The translations under genes were made by a program, and so were the position numbers. From NCBI GenBank assembly GCA_947001705.1, contig CAMQHT010000019.1, positions 1-41,231 on the forward strand: DNA of 41,231 nt. The letters are read 5' to 3'. How positions within the stretch are numbered: the first letter of the stretch is position 1; each line of letters begins with the position of its first letter. The DNA comes from an uncultured Collinsella sp. Lineage in GTDB: Bacteria > Actinomycetota > Coriobacteriia > Coriobacteriales > Coriobacteriaceae. This document shows, one piece after another, positions 31,349-40,302 of the stretch. Below the pieces are notes generated by a model, which was given only the letters and a program-made list of their open reading frames with translations, was not told the DNA's origin and searched no databases.

Positions 31349-33346
31349 ATGGCAAAAAACACCGCAAACTATGGTAACGACAGTATTCGTCAGCTCAAGG
31401 ACGAGGAGCGCGTACGCCTGCGCCCCGCCGTTATCTTTGGCTCGGACGGACTCGACGGCTGCGCGCATGCCGCCTTCGAGATCCTGTCCAACGCCGTTGA
31501 CGAGGCGCGCCAGGGCTACGGCAAGCTCATCACCCTTACCGCCTTTCGCGATGGTTCCATTCAGGTAGAGGACAATGGCCGTGGCTGCCCGCTCGACTGG
31601 AACCCTTCCGAGAAGCGCTTTAACTGGGAGCTCGTCTTCTGCGAGCTCTACGCCGGCGGCAAGTACAACAACAACCAGGGCGGCGACTACGACTTCTCGC
31701 TCGGCACCAACGGCCTGGGCTCGTGCGCGACCCAGTACGCTTCCGAGTACATGGACGTCACCGTCTGGCGCGACGGCAACAAGTACTCCCTGCACTTTAA
31801 GAAAGGCAAGGTCGTCGGCGCCAAGAAGAAGGCACTCGAGATTGAGCCCAGCGACGAGAACCGCACCGGCACCACCATCAAGTGGCGCCCCGATCTTGAG
31901 GTCTTTACCTCGATTAGCATTCCCCACGACTGGTATCGCGAGACCATGCGCCGTCAGGCCGTGGTCAACGCCAACGTGACCTTCCGCCTGCGCATCGAGG
32001 GCGACGATGGCGAGTTTTCCGAAGAGGATTTTTGCTATCCCAAGGGCATCGAGGACTACGTGCTCGAGAAGGTCGGTACCGACTACCTTACCGAGCCCTT
32101 CTTTATCGAGGCCGACCGTCGCGGTCGCGATCGCGAGGACCTGCCCGATTACAACGTAAAAATCACTGCTTGCATGTGCTTCTCGCGCACTTTCATGATG
32201 CAGGAGTACTACCACAATTCCTCCTGGCTCGAGAACGGCGGTTCGCCCGAGAAGGCGGCCCGCAGTGCTCTGACCAGCGCCATCGACGCCTACATCAAGC
32301 AACAGGGCAAGTACAACAAAAACGAGAGCGGCATCAAATGGCAGGACGTCCAGGACTGCCTGGTACTGGTGACCAACTGCTTCTCCACCCAGACGTCCTA
32401 CGAAAACCAGACCAAGAAGGCTATCAATAACCGCTTTATCCAGCAGGCCATGACCGCCTTCTTTAAGGAGCGTCTCTCGACCTATTTGATCGAGAACAAA
32501 GACGCCGCCAACAAGATTGTGGAGCAGGTGCTCATCAACAAGCGCTCGCGTGAGAATGCCGAAAAGACGCGCCAGAGCATCAAGACCAACCTGCAGCAAA
32601 AGACCGACATGGCCAACCGCGTGCAGAAGTTCATCGACTGCCGCTCCAAGGACAAGAACCGTCGCGAGATCTACATCGTAGAGGGCGACTCGGCAGCAGG
32701 CGCCATCCGCACGTCGCGCGACGCCGAGTTCCAGGGTGTTATGCCCGTCCGCGGCAAGATCCTCAACTGCCTGAAGGAGGACTACCCGCGCATCTTTAAG
32801 TCCGACATCATCATGGACCTTATGCGCGTGCTGGGCTGCGGCGTGGAGATCAAGGACAAGCGCATCAAGAACCTTGGTGCCTTTGACCTGGACAACCTCA
32901 ACTGGAACAAGGTCATCATCTGTACGGACGCCGACGTCGACGGCTACCACATCCGCACGCTCGTGCTCACCATGCTCTACCGCCTGGTGCCCACACTTAT
33001 CGACGAGGGCTACGTGTATATCGCCGAGTCGCCGCTCTACGAGATCAACTGCAAAGAGAAGACCTACTTTGCCTACACCGAGCTCGAGAAGAACGGCATC
33101 CTCAAGGAGATCGGCGACCAGAAGTGCTCCATCAACCGCTCCAAGGGTCTTGGTGAGAACGATCCGGACATGATGTGGCTCACCACCATGAACCCCGAGA
33201 CGCGTCGCCTGATCAAGGTGGAGCCCGAGGACGTCACCAAGATGGAAAACATGTTCAACCTGTTGCTGGGCAACGACGAGGCAGGCCGCAAACGCCATAT
33301 CTCCGAGCACGGCAAGGAATACCTGGACCAGCTGGACCTGCAATAG
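31349..33346 (+). CDS. Type II DNA topoisomerase ATPase subunit (GyrB/ParE family)
   Basis: This 665-residue protein has a GHKL ATPase domain (EILSNAVDEARQGYG, VEDNGRGCPLDW, GGKYNN, GTNGLGS), a transducer and a TOPRIM domain (IVEGDSAAG; metal-binding TDADVDGYHIRTL; SKGLGENDPDMMW). It forms a heterotetramer with the subunit encoded 45 nt downstream to pass DNA through double-strand breaks. Length is on the short side, as in ParE and Gram-positive GyrB. ParE or GyrB identity cannot be decided without tree analysis; the active-site neighbourhoods differ somewhat from gyrase (DGYHI for DGAHI). ATG at 31349 follows GAGAGAG; an AAAGGAG lies further upstream. Confidence 0.88.
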   Translation: MAKNTANYGNDSIRQLKDEERVRLRPAVIFGSDGLDGCAHAAFEILSNAVDEARQGYGKLITLTAFRDGSIQVEDNGRGCPLDWNPSEKRFNWELVFCELYAGGKYNNNQGGDYDFSLGTNGLGSCATQYASEYMDVTVWRDGNKYSLHFKKGKVVGAKKKALEIEPSDENRTGTTIKWRPDLEVFTSISIPHDWYRETMRRQAVVNANVTFRLRIEGDDGEFSEEDFCYPKGIEDYVLEKVGTDYLTEPFFIEADRRGRDREDLPDYNVKITACMCFSRTFMMQEYYHNSSWLENGGSPEKAARSALTSAIDAYIKQQGKYNKNESGIKWQDVQDCLVLVTNCFSTQTSYENQTKKAINNRFIQQAMTAFFKERLSTYLIENKDAANKIVEQVLINKRSRENAEKTRQSIKTNLQQKTDMANRVQKFIDCRSKDKNRREIYIVEGDSAAGAIRTSRDAEFQGVMPVRGKILNCLKEDYPRIFKSDIIMDLMRVLGCGVEIKDKRIKNLGAFDLDNLNWNKVIICTDADVDGYHIRTLVLTMLYRLVPTLIDEGYVYIAESPLYEINCKEKTYFAYTELEKNGILKEIGDQKCSINRSKGLGENDPDMMWLTTMNPETRRLIKVEPEDVTKMENMFNLLLGNDEAGRKRHISEHGKEYLDQLDLQ

Positions 33347-33391
33347 CAGCAAATCGATAACGACGGCCCATAAGAAGTTCAAGAGGAAATC

Positions 33392-35632
33392 GTGGCAAAG
33401 AAGAAGACGAAGAACCAGCCAAAGAAAAAGCAGGTCAACGCCGAGAACGTCATCGGCCTGCACTCCGAGGTCACCGATCAGCCAATCACGCAGACGCTCG
33501 AGGTCAACTACATGCCCTACGCCATGAGCGTCAACGTCTCGCGTGCATTCCCCGAGATCGACGGCTTTAAGCCCTCGCATCGCAAGCTGCTCTACACTAT
33601 GTACAAGATGGGTCTGCTCAAGGGCGAGCGCCAGAAGAGCGCCAACATCGTGGGTCAGACCATGAAGCTCAACCCGCACGGCGACGCCGCGATCTACGAG
33701 ACGATGGTGCGCCTGGCCACGGGCAACGAGGCGCTGCTTGCCCCCTTCGTGGAGTCGAAGGGCAACTTTGGCAAGTACTATTCGGGCGACCTGAGCTACG
33801 CCGCCTCGCGTTATACCGAAGCCAAGCTCTCCCCCATCAGCGCCGAGATCTTCAAAGACATCGACAAGGACCCGGTCGACTTCGTCGACAGCTACGATGG
33901 TGCCATGAAGGAGCCGCGTCTGCTGCCCACCACGTTCCCCAACATCCTTGTCTCGGCCAACAAGGGCATCGGCGTCGCCATGGCATCCGATATCTGCGGT
34001 TTCAACCTCAACGAGGTCTGCACCGCCACCATGCACTACCTGCAGGATCCCAACTGCGACCTGCTCGAGTACATGCCCATGCCCGATTTCTCCACCGGCG
34101 GCGAGATCATCTACCGCCGCGAGGAAATGGAGAAGATCGTCGAGACCGGCCTTGGCAGCTTCCAAATCCGCTCCCGCTGGCGCTGGATTCCCGAAGAGCG
34201 CATCATCGAGGTCTACGAGATCCCCTACACCACCAAGACCGATGTCATCATCGAGCGCATCGTCAAGCTCTCCAAGGAGGGCAAGGTCAAGGAGATCGCA
34301 GACATTCGCGATGAGACCGACCTTTCGGGTCTGCGCATCGCTATCGACCTTAAGCGCGGCGTCGACCCCGACAAGCTCATGGCGAAGCTCTATCGCTCGA
34401 CCACGCTGCAGGATTCGTTCTCGTGCAACTTCAACGTACTGGTCGATGGTTACCCTCGCGTTATGGGCGTGCGCCAGATCCTGCACGAGTGGGTCAAGTG
34501 GCGTATTGAGTCCACGCGTCGCCGCATCAACTTTGACCTGGGCAAAAAGTCTGAGCGCCTGCACCTGCTGCACGGCCTTGAGGCGATCCTGCTCGACATC
34601 GACAAGGCCATCGCCATCATCCGCGGCACCAAGCTCGAGGCCGAGGTCGTGCCCAACCTTATGAAGGGTTTCGACATCGACGAGACCCAGGCCGAGTTTG
34701 TTGCCGAGCTCAAGCTCCGCAACATCAACGAAGAGTACATCCTCAACCGCACCAAAGACATTGCCAAGCTTGAGGGCGAGATTGCCGAGCTCGAGGAGAT
34801 CCTCTCCAGCGAGGAGAACATCAAGAAGGTCATCAGCGACGAGCTGGCCGCGGTCAATAAGAAGTACGTGATGCCGCGCCGCACGGGCAGGATCGAGCCC
34901 CATGAGGTTATCGAGGTAAGCTTGGAGCCCGAGGTCGAGGAGTACCCGGTCACCATCATGCTCTCGCGCGATGGCTACCTTAAGAAGATGACGGACCGCG
35001 TGCTCAAGAAGGCGACCACGCTCAAGTACAAGGATGGCGACAAACCCTTTATCGAGTTCCCGTCCTCCAACACCCACGAGCTGCTGGTCTTTACCAACAA
35101 GAGCCAGGTGTACAAGTGCAGGGTTGCAGCGTTTGAGGACACCAAGTCGGCCCAGCTGGGCTCGTACCTGCCGACCGATCTTGAGATGGAACCCGACGAG
35201 AGCGTCATCTGGGTCATCGACCCCGAGGATTACAAGGCCGACGTGCTGTTTGTCTTTGAGAACGGCCGCGTGGTGCGCGTCGCGCTTGCCGGATACGTCA
35301 CCAAGACCAACCGCAAGCGCCTTAAGAACGCCATCTACGGCGGCAGCAAGCTGCTGTATGCGCAGGTGCTCAAGGAGGACCGTGACCTCGCGCTGGTCTC
35401 GAGCGACTACCGTCTGATGAACTTCAACACGTCGTTGCTCAAGACCAAGACGACCACCAACACGCAGGGCGTCCAGGCCTTTACGGCCAAGAAGGGCCGC
35501 TCGGTCACCACCGTCGGCACGACCGAGGAGATTCTTGGCGCCGGCGTCTCGGCCGAGAAGTTCACCGCGCAGAGCCTGCCCTCCGCCGGCGCCCTCATGA
35601 AGGAAAATGACATGCCGAGTTTGTTTGACTAA
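33392..35632 (+). CDS. Type II DNA topoisomerase cleavage subunit (GyrA/ParC family)
   Basis: This 746-residue protein is the DNA-cleaving partner of the upstream subunit. The N-terminus is Lys-rich (AKKKTKNQPKKKQ). The family segments are LEVNYMPYAMSVNVSRAFPEIDGFKPSHRKLLYTMY (in parts), VGQTMKLNPHGDAAIYETMVRLA, and the catalytic tyrosine in AASRYTEAKLSP. The quinolone-region residues lie in HGDAAIYE. A long coiled-coil gate (TKDIAKLEGEIAELEEILSSEE) and a C-terminal beta-propeller with degenerate repeats follow. Length is shorter than gyrase A in many species and closer to ParC. The GTG start at 33392 follows AAGAGGAAATC. It is operonic with the ATPase subunit. Confidence 0.88.
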   Translation: MAKKKTKNQPKKKQVNAENVIGLHSEVTDQPITQTLEVNYMPYAMSVNVSRAFPEIDGFKPSHRKLLYTMYKMGLLKGERQKSANIVGQTMKLNPHGDAAIYETMVRLATGNEALLAPFVESKGNFGKYYSGDLSYAASRYTEAKLSPISAEIFKDIDKDPVDFVDSYDGAMKEPRLLPTTFPNILVSANKGIGVAMASDICGFNLNEVCTATMHYLQDPNCDLLEYMPMPDFSTGGEIIYRREEMEKIVETGLGSFQIRSRWRWIPEERIIEVYEIPYTTKTDVIIERIVKLSKEGKVKEIADIRDETDLSGLRIAIDLKRGVDPDKLMAKLYRSTTLQDSFSCNFNVLVDGYPRVMGVRQILHEWVKWRIESTRRRINFDLGKKSERLHLLHGLEAILLDIDKAIAIIRGTKLEAEVVPNLMKGFDIDETQAEFVAELKLRNINEEYILNRTKDIAKLEGEIAELEEILSSEENIKKVISDELAAVNKKYVMPRRTGRIEPHEVIEVSLEPEVEEYPVTIMLSRDGYLKKMTDRVLKKATTLKYKDGDKPFIEFPSSNTHELLVFTNKSQVYKCRVAAFEDTKSAQLGSYLPTDLEMEPDESVIWVIDPEDYKADVLFVFENGRVVRVALAGYVTKTNRKRLKNAIYGGSKLLYAQVLKEDRDLALVSSDYRLMNFNTSLLKTKTTTNTQGVQAFTAKKGRSVTTVGTTEEILGAGVSAEKFTAQSLPSAGALMKENDMPSLFD

Positions 35633-35671
35633 AACAACGGCGACTAAACCGTCATGGTTGTACAAAGCAGC

Positions 35672-35709
35672 GGGGCCCGGAGCGCAGTAAACGCTGCGCC
35701 CTGGGCTCC
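35672..35709 (+). terminator. Probable hairpin terminator after the topoisomerase operon
   Basis: GGGGCCCGGAGCGCAG (35672-35687) pairs with CTGCGCCCTGGGCTCC (35694-35709) with one mismatch and two G-T pairs. It lies 40 nt after the stop codon. There is no T-run, so strength is uncertain. Confidence 0.5.
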
Positions 35710-35731
35710 ATGCATTACACCAGCATCATCC

Positions 35732-37021
35732 CTATAGACAAAATGCCGCATAAAGTGGAACAGACATAAGCCCATCATTCATTCCAAAGGGCTTAGTCGA
35801 TAGCCTGATAAGGCGCACGCCCGGATGGGTCTTTTTAAGTGAGGACAGGCTTCGAGATCTTGTGTTCTCTCCCGCCTTGACTTCAACCGCAGACAAGCAT
35901 CCCTGCTTCTCTACTACAAAGTCGATTTCCGCACGATTATCTCGCGCCCAATAATGCAGCGGATAGCCCATGGCTGAAAGCTGTTGGGCGACGTAGTTTT
36001 CGGTAAGTGCACCCATGAATGTGCCGCCGATGCCGGCAAGAATATCGGCGCGTTGAGCACCGGCCTTGGAGACGAGCAGCCCTGTATCCGCCTGATAGAT
36101 TTTAAAAGCAGAAGGGTTAACGAAGGCCTCTAAAGGGCTTTCGATCTTCCCAACTAGGCTGCAGCGCGCCACCGTACCCGACAATACAAGCCAGTCGAGA
36201 GCATCTCCAAAGAGAGACGCATTGCCCCCCGCTCGCACTACCTTGTATTGAAATTTACGATTCTCTTTGGCAAGCTGCTGTGGAATGGAATCGAAGCACG
36301 CACGCGTCTTTGCGCTCAAGCGCTCATCAGCATATTTATTAGTGTCGGCGGAGTATCCGTCGAGAATAATCCGATGCTTTTCGGCCACATCAATGATTGA
36401 CTGATCATCGATGTACGTTTGGACCGCCTCGGGCATTCCGCCAACAACAAGATACTGCCGATAGAGCCCAAGCGCCTTTTCATGAAGGCTTGGCGCAAGA
36501 GGACCCATAAACTCGAATGATGAGCGTATCTCGTCGACCAGCTGATCGTGCCCCATCGCCCAGAGAAACTCCTCGAAATCGAGTGGAGTCATCTCGATCA
36601 AGTCGGTCTTTCCGACGGGGAACGAATACGACTGATGGTTAATGGCAACCCCAAGAAGCGACCCAGCAGCCGCAACGTAATACTCGGGAGCATCTTCGCA
36701 AAAGTATTTAAGGGAAGTGAGCGCTTCCTCGCATGCCTGGATCTCGTCAATGAACAGTAAGGTTTTGCCAGGCACGATACGCTGTCCCGTACGAGCCTCG
36801 ATCGCGCGTACAATCGAATGAGGGTCAAGACCGCCCGAAAAATCCGCTCGCGCCGACCGGTCGTTCTCAAGATTAACGTAGACAACCGATTCGAAAAGAT
36901 CCTGGGCGTACGTTCTGAGCAAATAGGTCTTGCCACACTGGCGCACGCCTTTGACCAGCAAAGGTTTTCTATCAGCTCTGTCTCGCCATTCCCTAAGTAG
37001 CTCGTCTGCCTTGCGACGCAT
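35732..37021 (-). CDS. AAA_14/DUF4143 ATPase
   Basis: This 429-residue protein has an N-terminal P-loop ATPase (KPLLVKGVRQCGKTYLLR; Walker B TLLFIDEIQ) and a C-terminal DUF4143 domain. The latter includes ADTGLL, LTENYVAQQLSAMGYPLHYW and the nuclease-like pattern AEIDFVVE ... SAVEVKAGEN (D, E and K in PD-(D/E)xK spacing). Such proteins are widespread and strain-variable; their function is unclear, with links proposed to toxin-antitoxin or mobile-DNA biology. ATG at 37021 follows GGGAAGG. The upstream 37030-37130 region is notably A/T-rich, unlike the neighbouring genes. It is monocistronic. Confidence 0.88.
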   Translation of the reverse strand: MRRKADELLREWRDRADRKPLLVKGVRQCGKTYLLRTYAQDLFESVVYVNLENDRSARADFSGGLDPHSIVRAIEARTGQRIVPGKTLLFIDEIQACEEALTSLKYFCEDAPEYYVAAAGSLLGVAINHQSYSFPVGKTDLIEMTPLDFEEFLWAMGHDQLVDEIRSSFEFMGPLAPSLHEKALGLYRQYLVVGGMPEAVQTYIDDQSIIDVAEKHRIILDGYSADTNKYADERLSAKTRACFDSIPQQLAKENRKFQYKVVRAGGNASLFGDALDWLVLSGTVARCSLVGKIESPLEAFVNPSAFKIYQADTGLLVSKAGAQRADILAGIGGTFMGALTENYVAQQLSAMGYPLHYWARDNRAEIDFVVEKQGCLSAVEVKAGENTRSRSLSSLKKTHPGVRLIRLSTKPFGMNDGLMSVPLYAAFCL

Positions 37022-37201
37022 GCGCAACCTTCCCTCATGAACTTCTGTTTGACAATATTTTAACGCGGATTAATTTGTTTTCAGTTATTTTTCTGCGTTT
37101 AATAATTGTTCTATACGGCACTTGAGGGAATTCGCCCCTATCTCTCGGTAAGGACAGCAAGCATTTCCACCAACGCTGATTGCCATGCGTTCTTCTTGTC
37201 C

Positions 37202-37732
37202 TTAGGCAAGCTTGCGAGCGAGCTCTCGCACCTCTTTCAACTTGGGCGAGGATGCCATGCTGTCGCGCTCGGTCATACCGCTGATGGTGACAATGCCCTG
37301 GTCCTCCCACTTGCAGTACGCGCAGGTTGACTTGTACATAGCGATCGCCGCATCATAGACACCCTCGCTGTGGCTATCGAGTAAAAGGGCCGTCTTGGTG
37401 AACGGGAATCCCGTGGCACCGAAGGCGTACAGGCGGTCGATGGCGGTCTTTTCCTGCGCAGTGATATCAAACCAGTAGATAGGCGAAGCGAAGACAACCA
37501 TGTCGGTGTCTTTCAGCGACTCAATCACGTTGGCCATGTCATCCTTCTGCACGCAGACGCCCTCATGGGCGAAGCAGTACTGGCATCCCAAGCAGCCGGC
37601 GATCTTCTTGCTGGCAACGCGGATGACCTCGACCGTATGGCCGCCCTCACGCGCGGTCTCGGCAAACGCCTCGACCATGGTATCGGTATTAGCGCCCTTA
37701 CGCGGGCTGCCGCTCAATACAACGATATTCAT
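37202..37732 (-). CDS. NADPH-dependent FMN reductase / iron-sulfur flavoprotein
   Basis: This 176-residue flavodoxin-fold protein has the FMN phosphate loop SGSPRKGANTDTM at residues 7-19. A cysteine cluster, GCLGCQYCFAHEGVC (about 46-60), has the spacing seen in iron-sulfur flavoproteins. FASPIYWFDITAQEK forms the flavin-ring contact region. It likely transfers electrons from NAD(P)H or ferredoxin to small acceptors such as quinones or metals. The ATG is at 37732. It is monocistronic, and no partner gene is evident in its neighbourhood. Confidence 0.85.
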   Translation of the reverse strand: MNIVVLSGSPRKGANTDTMVEAFAETAREGGHTVEVIRVASKKIAGCLGCQYCFAHEGVCVQKDDMANVIESLKDTDMVVFASPIYWFDITAQEKTAIDRLYAFGATGFPFTKTALLLDSHSEGVYDAAIAMYKSTCAYCKWEDQGIVTISGMTERDSMASSPKLKEVRELARKLA

Positions 37733-37930
37733 AGGATTCCCTCTCCCTCATGCTGCAGGCGCGCAGCATGCTTTCTTGTAACCAAAACGAATGGTGTTAA
37801 TCAATCGCCAGCAGGCCATATCTCTTGTTCAAGTTCCCTAAAGAAGCTCAAGACGATTGCGATTGCCTTATACAACGTCGAAAATCAAAGAGGGCCCATA
37901 GCAACGCCACCTACCTGAAATGACATGCGG

Positions 37931-38491
37931 TCAAGACGAGCTACGAGGATCGTGACGAGCCGATACCGCCCGCATGCCCCCTTCGGAATAGGCGCTGAGC
38001 AGCTCCTGAGCGTGGGCAAACTCGGGCCCTCGCCTCCAACCGAGCAGGCGGTTGACCGCGAGATTTCCCTGGACGTTGTGGACGAAGAGCAGATAGGCGT
38101 CCTCGCGCGAAAGCCCAGTCTCCTCCATGATCGAGGGAACCATCTGCTCGGCGCCGCGCTCGACGACGCGCTGTGCCACCCGGGCGTACGCGTCGTCATC
38201 CGAGTAGAGCAGATAATAGTCATCGTTTGCCGGCGGACGCTGGCAGAGGGCACCCGCCTCCGTTCCCTCGAGCGGCGGCACCGCCGCCAAGGCCTCGTCG
38301 ATAAGCGCGTCGAGCAGGGCGAACTTGTCCTCGTAGTGCAGATAGAACGTGCCACGGTTGATATCGGCGCGGCGGCAAATATCCGCTACCGTCATCTTCG
38401 CGAAGCCGACCTCGGCCAGCAGCGCGAAGAACGCCTCCCGTATGACCGAGAGTGTATAGCGTCGGCGACGATCGATCTTCCCCGCTTCCAT
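37931..38491 (-). CDS. TetR-family regulator divergent from the sirtuin operon
   Basis: This 186-residue regulator has a TetR helix-turn-helix at residues about 13-58: YTLSVIREAFFALLAEVGFAKMT, then ICRRADINRGTFYLHYEDKFALL. The C-terminal ligand domain is acidic and helical, with no identifiable ligand. ATG at 38491 with GGAGGGG upstream is preferred over a TTG nine codons earlier. The gene is divergent, across 143 nt, from the three-sirtuin operon, whose promoter contains an inverted repeat overlapping the -10 box. It is the obvious candidate repressor of that operon. Confidence 0.88.
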   Translation of the reverse strand: MEAGKIDRRRRYTLSVIREAFFALLAEVGFAKMTVADICRRADINRGTFYLHYEDKFALLDALIDEALAAVPPLEGTEAGALCQRPPANDDYYLLYSDDDAYARVAQRVVERGAEQMVPSIMEETGLSREDAYLLFVHNVQGNLAVNRLLGWRRGPEFAHAQELLSAYSEGGMRAVSARHDPRSSS

Positions 38492-38595
38492 TACCCCTCC
38501 AATTGCAACGCTCGACAATGCCCGGCAAACGCTCGTTTATCGACAGCAGGCCGAAGCTGTTCATTGCTCTTAAGCAAATCGACATGGATACTTTT

Positions 38596-38615
38596 TATAG
38601 ACACCTGTTTATAAT
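38596..38615 (+). promoter_or_regulatory. -10 box overlapped by a TetR-type inverted repeat, sirtuin operon
   Basis: TATAGACACCTGTTTATA (38596-38613) is an interrupted palindrome (TATA-n-ACA-nn-TGT-n-TATA). It overlaps TATAAT at 38610-38615, a consensus -10 box 19 nt before the first start codon. No good -35 is seen, which suits a regulated promoter. Confidence 0.6.
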
Positions 38616-38634
38616 AGCTGAAAGAAGGTATCCA

Positions 38635-39600
38635 GTGACCCTGTACGAGCAGCTCGTTATCGAGCTCACCAACCAATCGTTTTCCCTTCAGGCCGCCTAC
38701 CGCAGCGGCGGCACGCCCTATGAGCTGAGTGACCGCGAGCCCGAGCCCTACGACCAGCAAATCAGGGACTTCGCCCGCATGATCGAGGAAGCCGATTGCG
38801 TGCTGGTGGGCGGGGCCTCTGGGCTCTCCGCGGCGGGCGGCGGCGACTTCTATTACGAGGACAACGCAACCTATCGCAGGCATTTCGGCAAATTCGCCGA
38901 GCGCTACGGTTTCAAGGGCGCTTTCGAGGGGTCGTTCTACCGCTGGCCCACCGCCGAGGCGCGCTGGGGATACCTCGCCACCTTCCTCGACACCACGCTC
39001 AACGCCCCGCTGCGCAAGCCCTACAGGGACCTCGACACCATTATCGCCGAGAAGGATTTCTTCGTGCTCACCACCAACCAGGACACGCAGTTTGTGAAGC
39101 TCTATCCCTGGGAGAAAGTGGCAGAGATCCAAGGCGACCACCGCTTCTTTCAGTGCTCCCACTGTTGCACCGACGCGGTGTGGGATGCGGTCGAGCCGGT
39201 CTCCCGCATGGTAGAGGCCATGGGAGACGGCCTTGAGGTTCCGACAGAGCTCGTGCCGCGCTGCCCGCACTGCGGGGCAGAGGCGTTCCCCTGGGTTCGC
39301 GGCTACGGCAACTTCCTGCAGGGCGAACTCTACGAGGAGCAGTACCGCAAGGTGTCCGACTGGCTCGACGCGCACGCACGGCAGAGGATCCTCTTCCTCG
39401 AGCTGGGTGTGGGCCGCATGACGCCCGCGTTTATCCAGGAGCCGTTCTGGGCCCTCACGGCGCAGTTACCGCAGGCCAGCTACATCGCCGTAAACAACAA
39501 GACGCAGTTTCTCCCCCGCGCGATCGAGGATCGGGGGCTCGCCGTTCGCGCCGACATCGCCGACGTGCTTGCCGACGTGCGCAAGACGCTGGGGAGGTAG
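38635..39600 (+). CDS. SIR2-family protein, class M (SirTM)-like, first of three
   Basis: This 321-residue sirtuin-fold protein has the NAD motif VLVGGASGLSAAGGGDF (57-73), the N-x-D motif TTNQD (146-150), a zinc ribbon (Cys174, Cys177/178, Cys210, Cys213) and LELGVG (255-260). Where classical sirtuins have the catalytic His (HG), this protein has Gln166-Gly. Class M sirtuins (SirTM), which ADP-ribosylate proteins, share that Gln and the CPHCG and LELGVGxxTP segments. The start is GTG at 38635 with AGAAGG six nt before; an upstream ATG would put the start in the promoter. It heads an operon with two further sirtuin-like genes. Confidence 0.85.
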   Translation: MTLYEQLVIELTNQSFSLQAAYRSGGTPYELSDREPEPYDQQIRDFARMIEEADCVLVGGASGLSAAGGGDFYYEDNATYRRHFGKFAERYGFKGAFEGSFYRWPTAEARWGYLATFLDTTLNAPLRKPYRDLDTIIAEKDFFVLTTNQDTQFVKLYPWEKVAEIQGDHRFFQCSHCCTDAVWDAVEPVSRMVEAMGDGLEVPTELVPRCPHCGAEAFPWVRGYGNFLQGELYEEQYRKVSDWLDAHARQRILFLELGVGRMTPAFIQEPFWALTAQLPQASYIAVNNKTQFLPRAIEDRGLAVRADIADVLADVRKTLGR

Positions 39601-39603
39601 CGC

Positions 39604-40302
39604 ATGGAGACGGCGAAAGCAGTTCGCATAGGCAGGGCGCTAGCCGAAGCGGATCTTGTCATCATCGGCGCTAGCAACGGACTCGACATGGCGGAGGGGC
39701 TCAACCTTTTCTGCGCCGATGCTCATTTCCAAGAGGCGTACGGCGACCTCGCTCAGGCAGACGGCATCGGCTGCATACTGCAGGGGCTCGCTTCCCCGGA
39801 TGCCAGCGTGCGACGCCGATGGGCCGAGCGGTTCCATCAAAAGGAGTATCTCGAATATGAGCCCGGCTCGCTCATGAACGGGCTGCGGCGTCTTACGGAG
39901 CACGCCGACACCTTCGTGGTCACATGCAACATCGACGGGCACTTCGCGCGCGCCGGGTTCGACGAGGAGCGCGTGCTCGAGACTGAGGGGAGCACGCGCA
40001 CGTCGGTTGACGAGCGGCGCCTCGCCCATCCAGACGCCCTCGCCATGACCCAGCTCGAGGAGCTCGAGCGCCTTGTGCAAGCCCATCGCAACGGCAGGGT
40101 CGCCATCCTCGAACTTGGCGTGGGACTGCGCAACGGCATCATAAAGCACATGCTCGCCCAGATCGCGAACGTCTGCGAGCACGCCACCTACATCGTGTTC
40201 AACTACAGCCAGGCTATGGCGCCCGATGCATCGTGCGAGACGATTCTCGTTGACGGCGATATGGCCCCGGCTTTCGAGGAGATTGCCCAATGCCGTCTCT
40301 AG
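39604..40302 (+). CDS. Short SIR2-like protein lacking the zinc ribbon, second of three
   Basis: This 232-residue protein keeps the NAD-binding start LVIIGASNGLDMAEG (18-32), a full N-I-D motif in TCNIDGHF (108-114) and AILELGVG (167-174). It lacks both Cys pairs of the zinc ribbon. The position of the catalytic His/Gln is Glu128 (LETEGS). The region where the other two carry the ribbon is shortened to a short charged linker. It is therefore a degenerate or regulatory sirtuin, possibly a binding subunit for its neighbours; activity is doubtful. GGGGAGG precedes the ATG, 3 nt after the first gene's stop, and the end overlaps the third gene by 13 nt. Confidence 0.8.
   Translation: METAKAVRIGRALAEADLVIIGASNGLDMAEGLNLFCADAHFQEAYGDLAQADGIGCILQGLASPDASVRRRWAERFHQKEYLEYEPGSLMNGLRRLTEHADTFVVTCNIDGHFARAGFDEERVLETEGSTRTSVDERRLAHPDALAMTQLEELERLVQAHRNGRVAILELGVGLRNGIIKHMLAQIANVCEHATYIVFNYSQAMAPDASCETILVDGDMAPAFEEIAQCRL

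Noticed and set aside
31262..35665. Open frame of 1467 codons on the minus strand
   Set aside because: It lies exactly antisense to the two topoisomerase genes. It is a by-product of their strongly biased codon use; its translation is low-complexity, rich in Val, Leu, Asp and His, with no family motifs.
35732..37021. ATPase as part of a defence island with the sirtuin operon
   Set aside because: Both are plausible accessory genes, but they lie on opposite strands, separated by a flavin reductase and a TetR gene, and nothing in the sequence links them.
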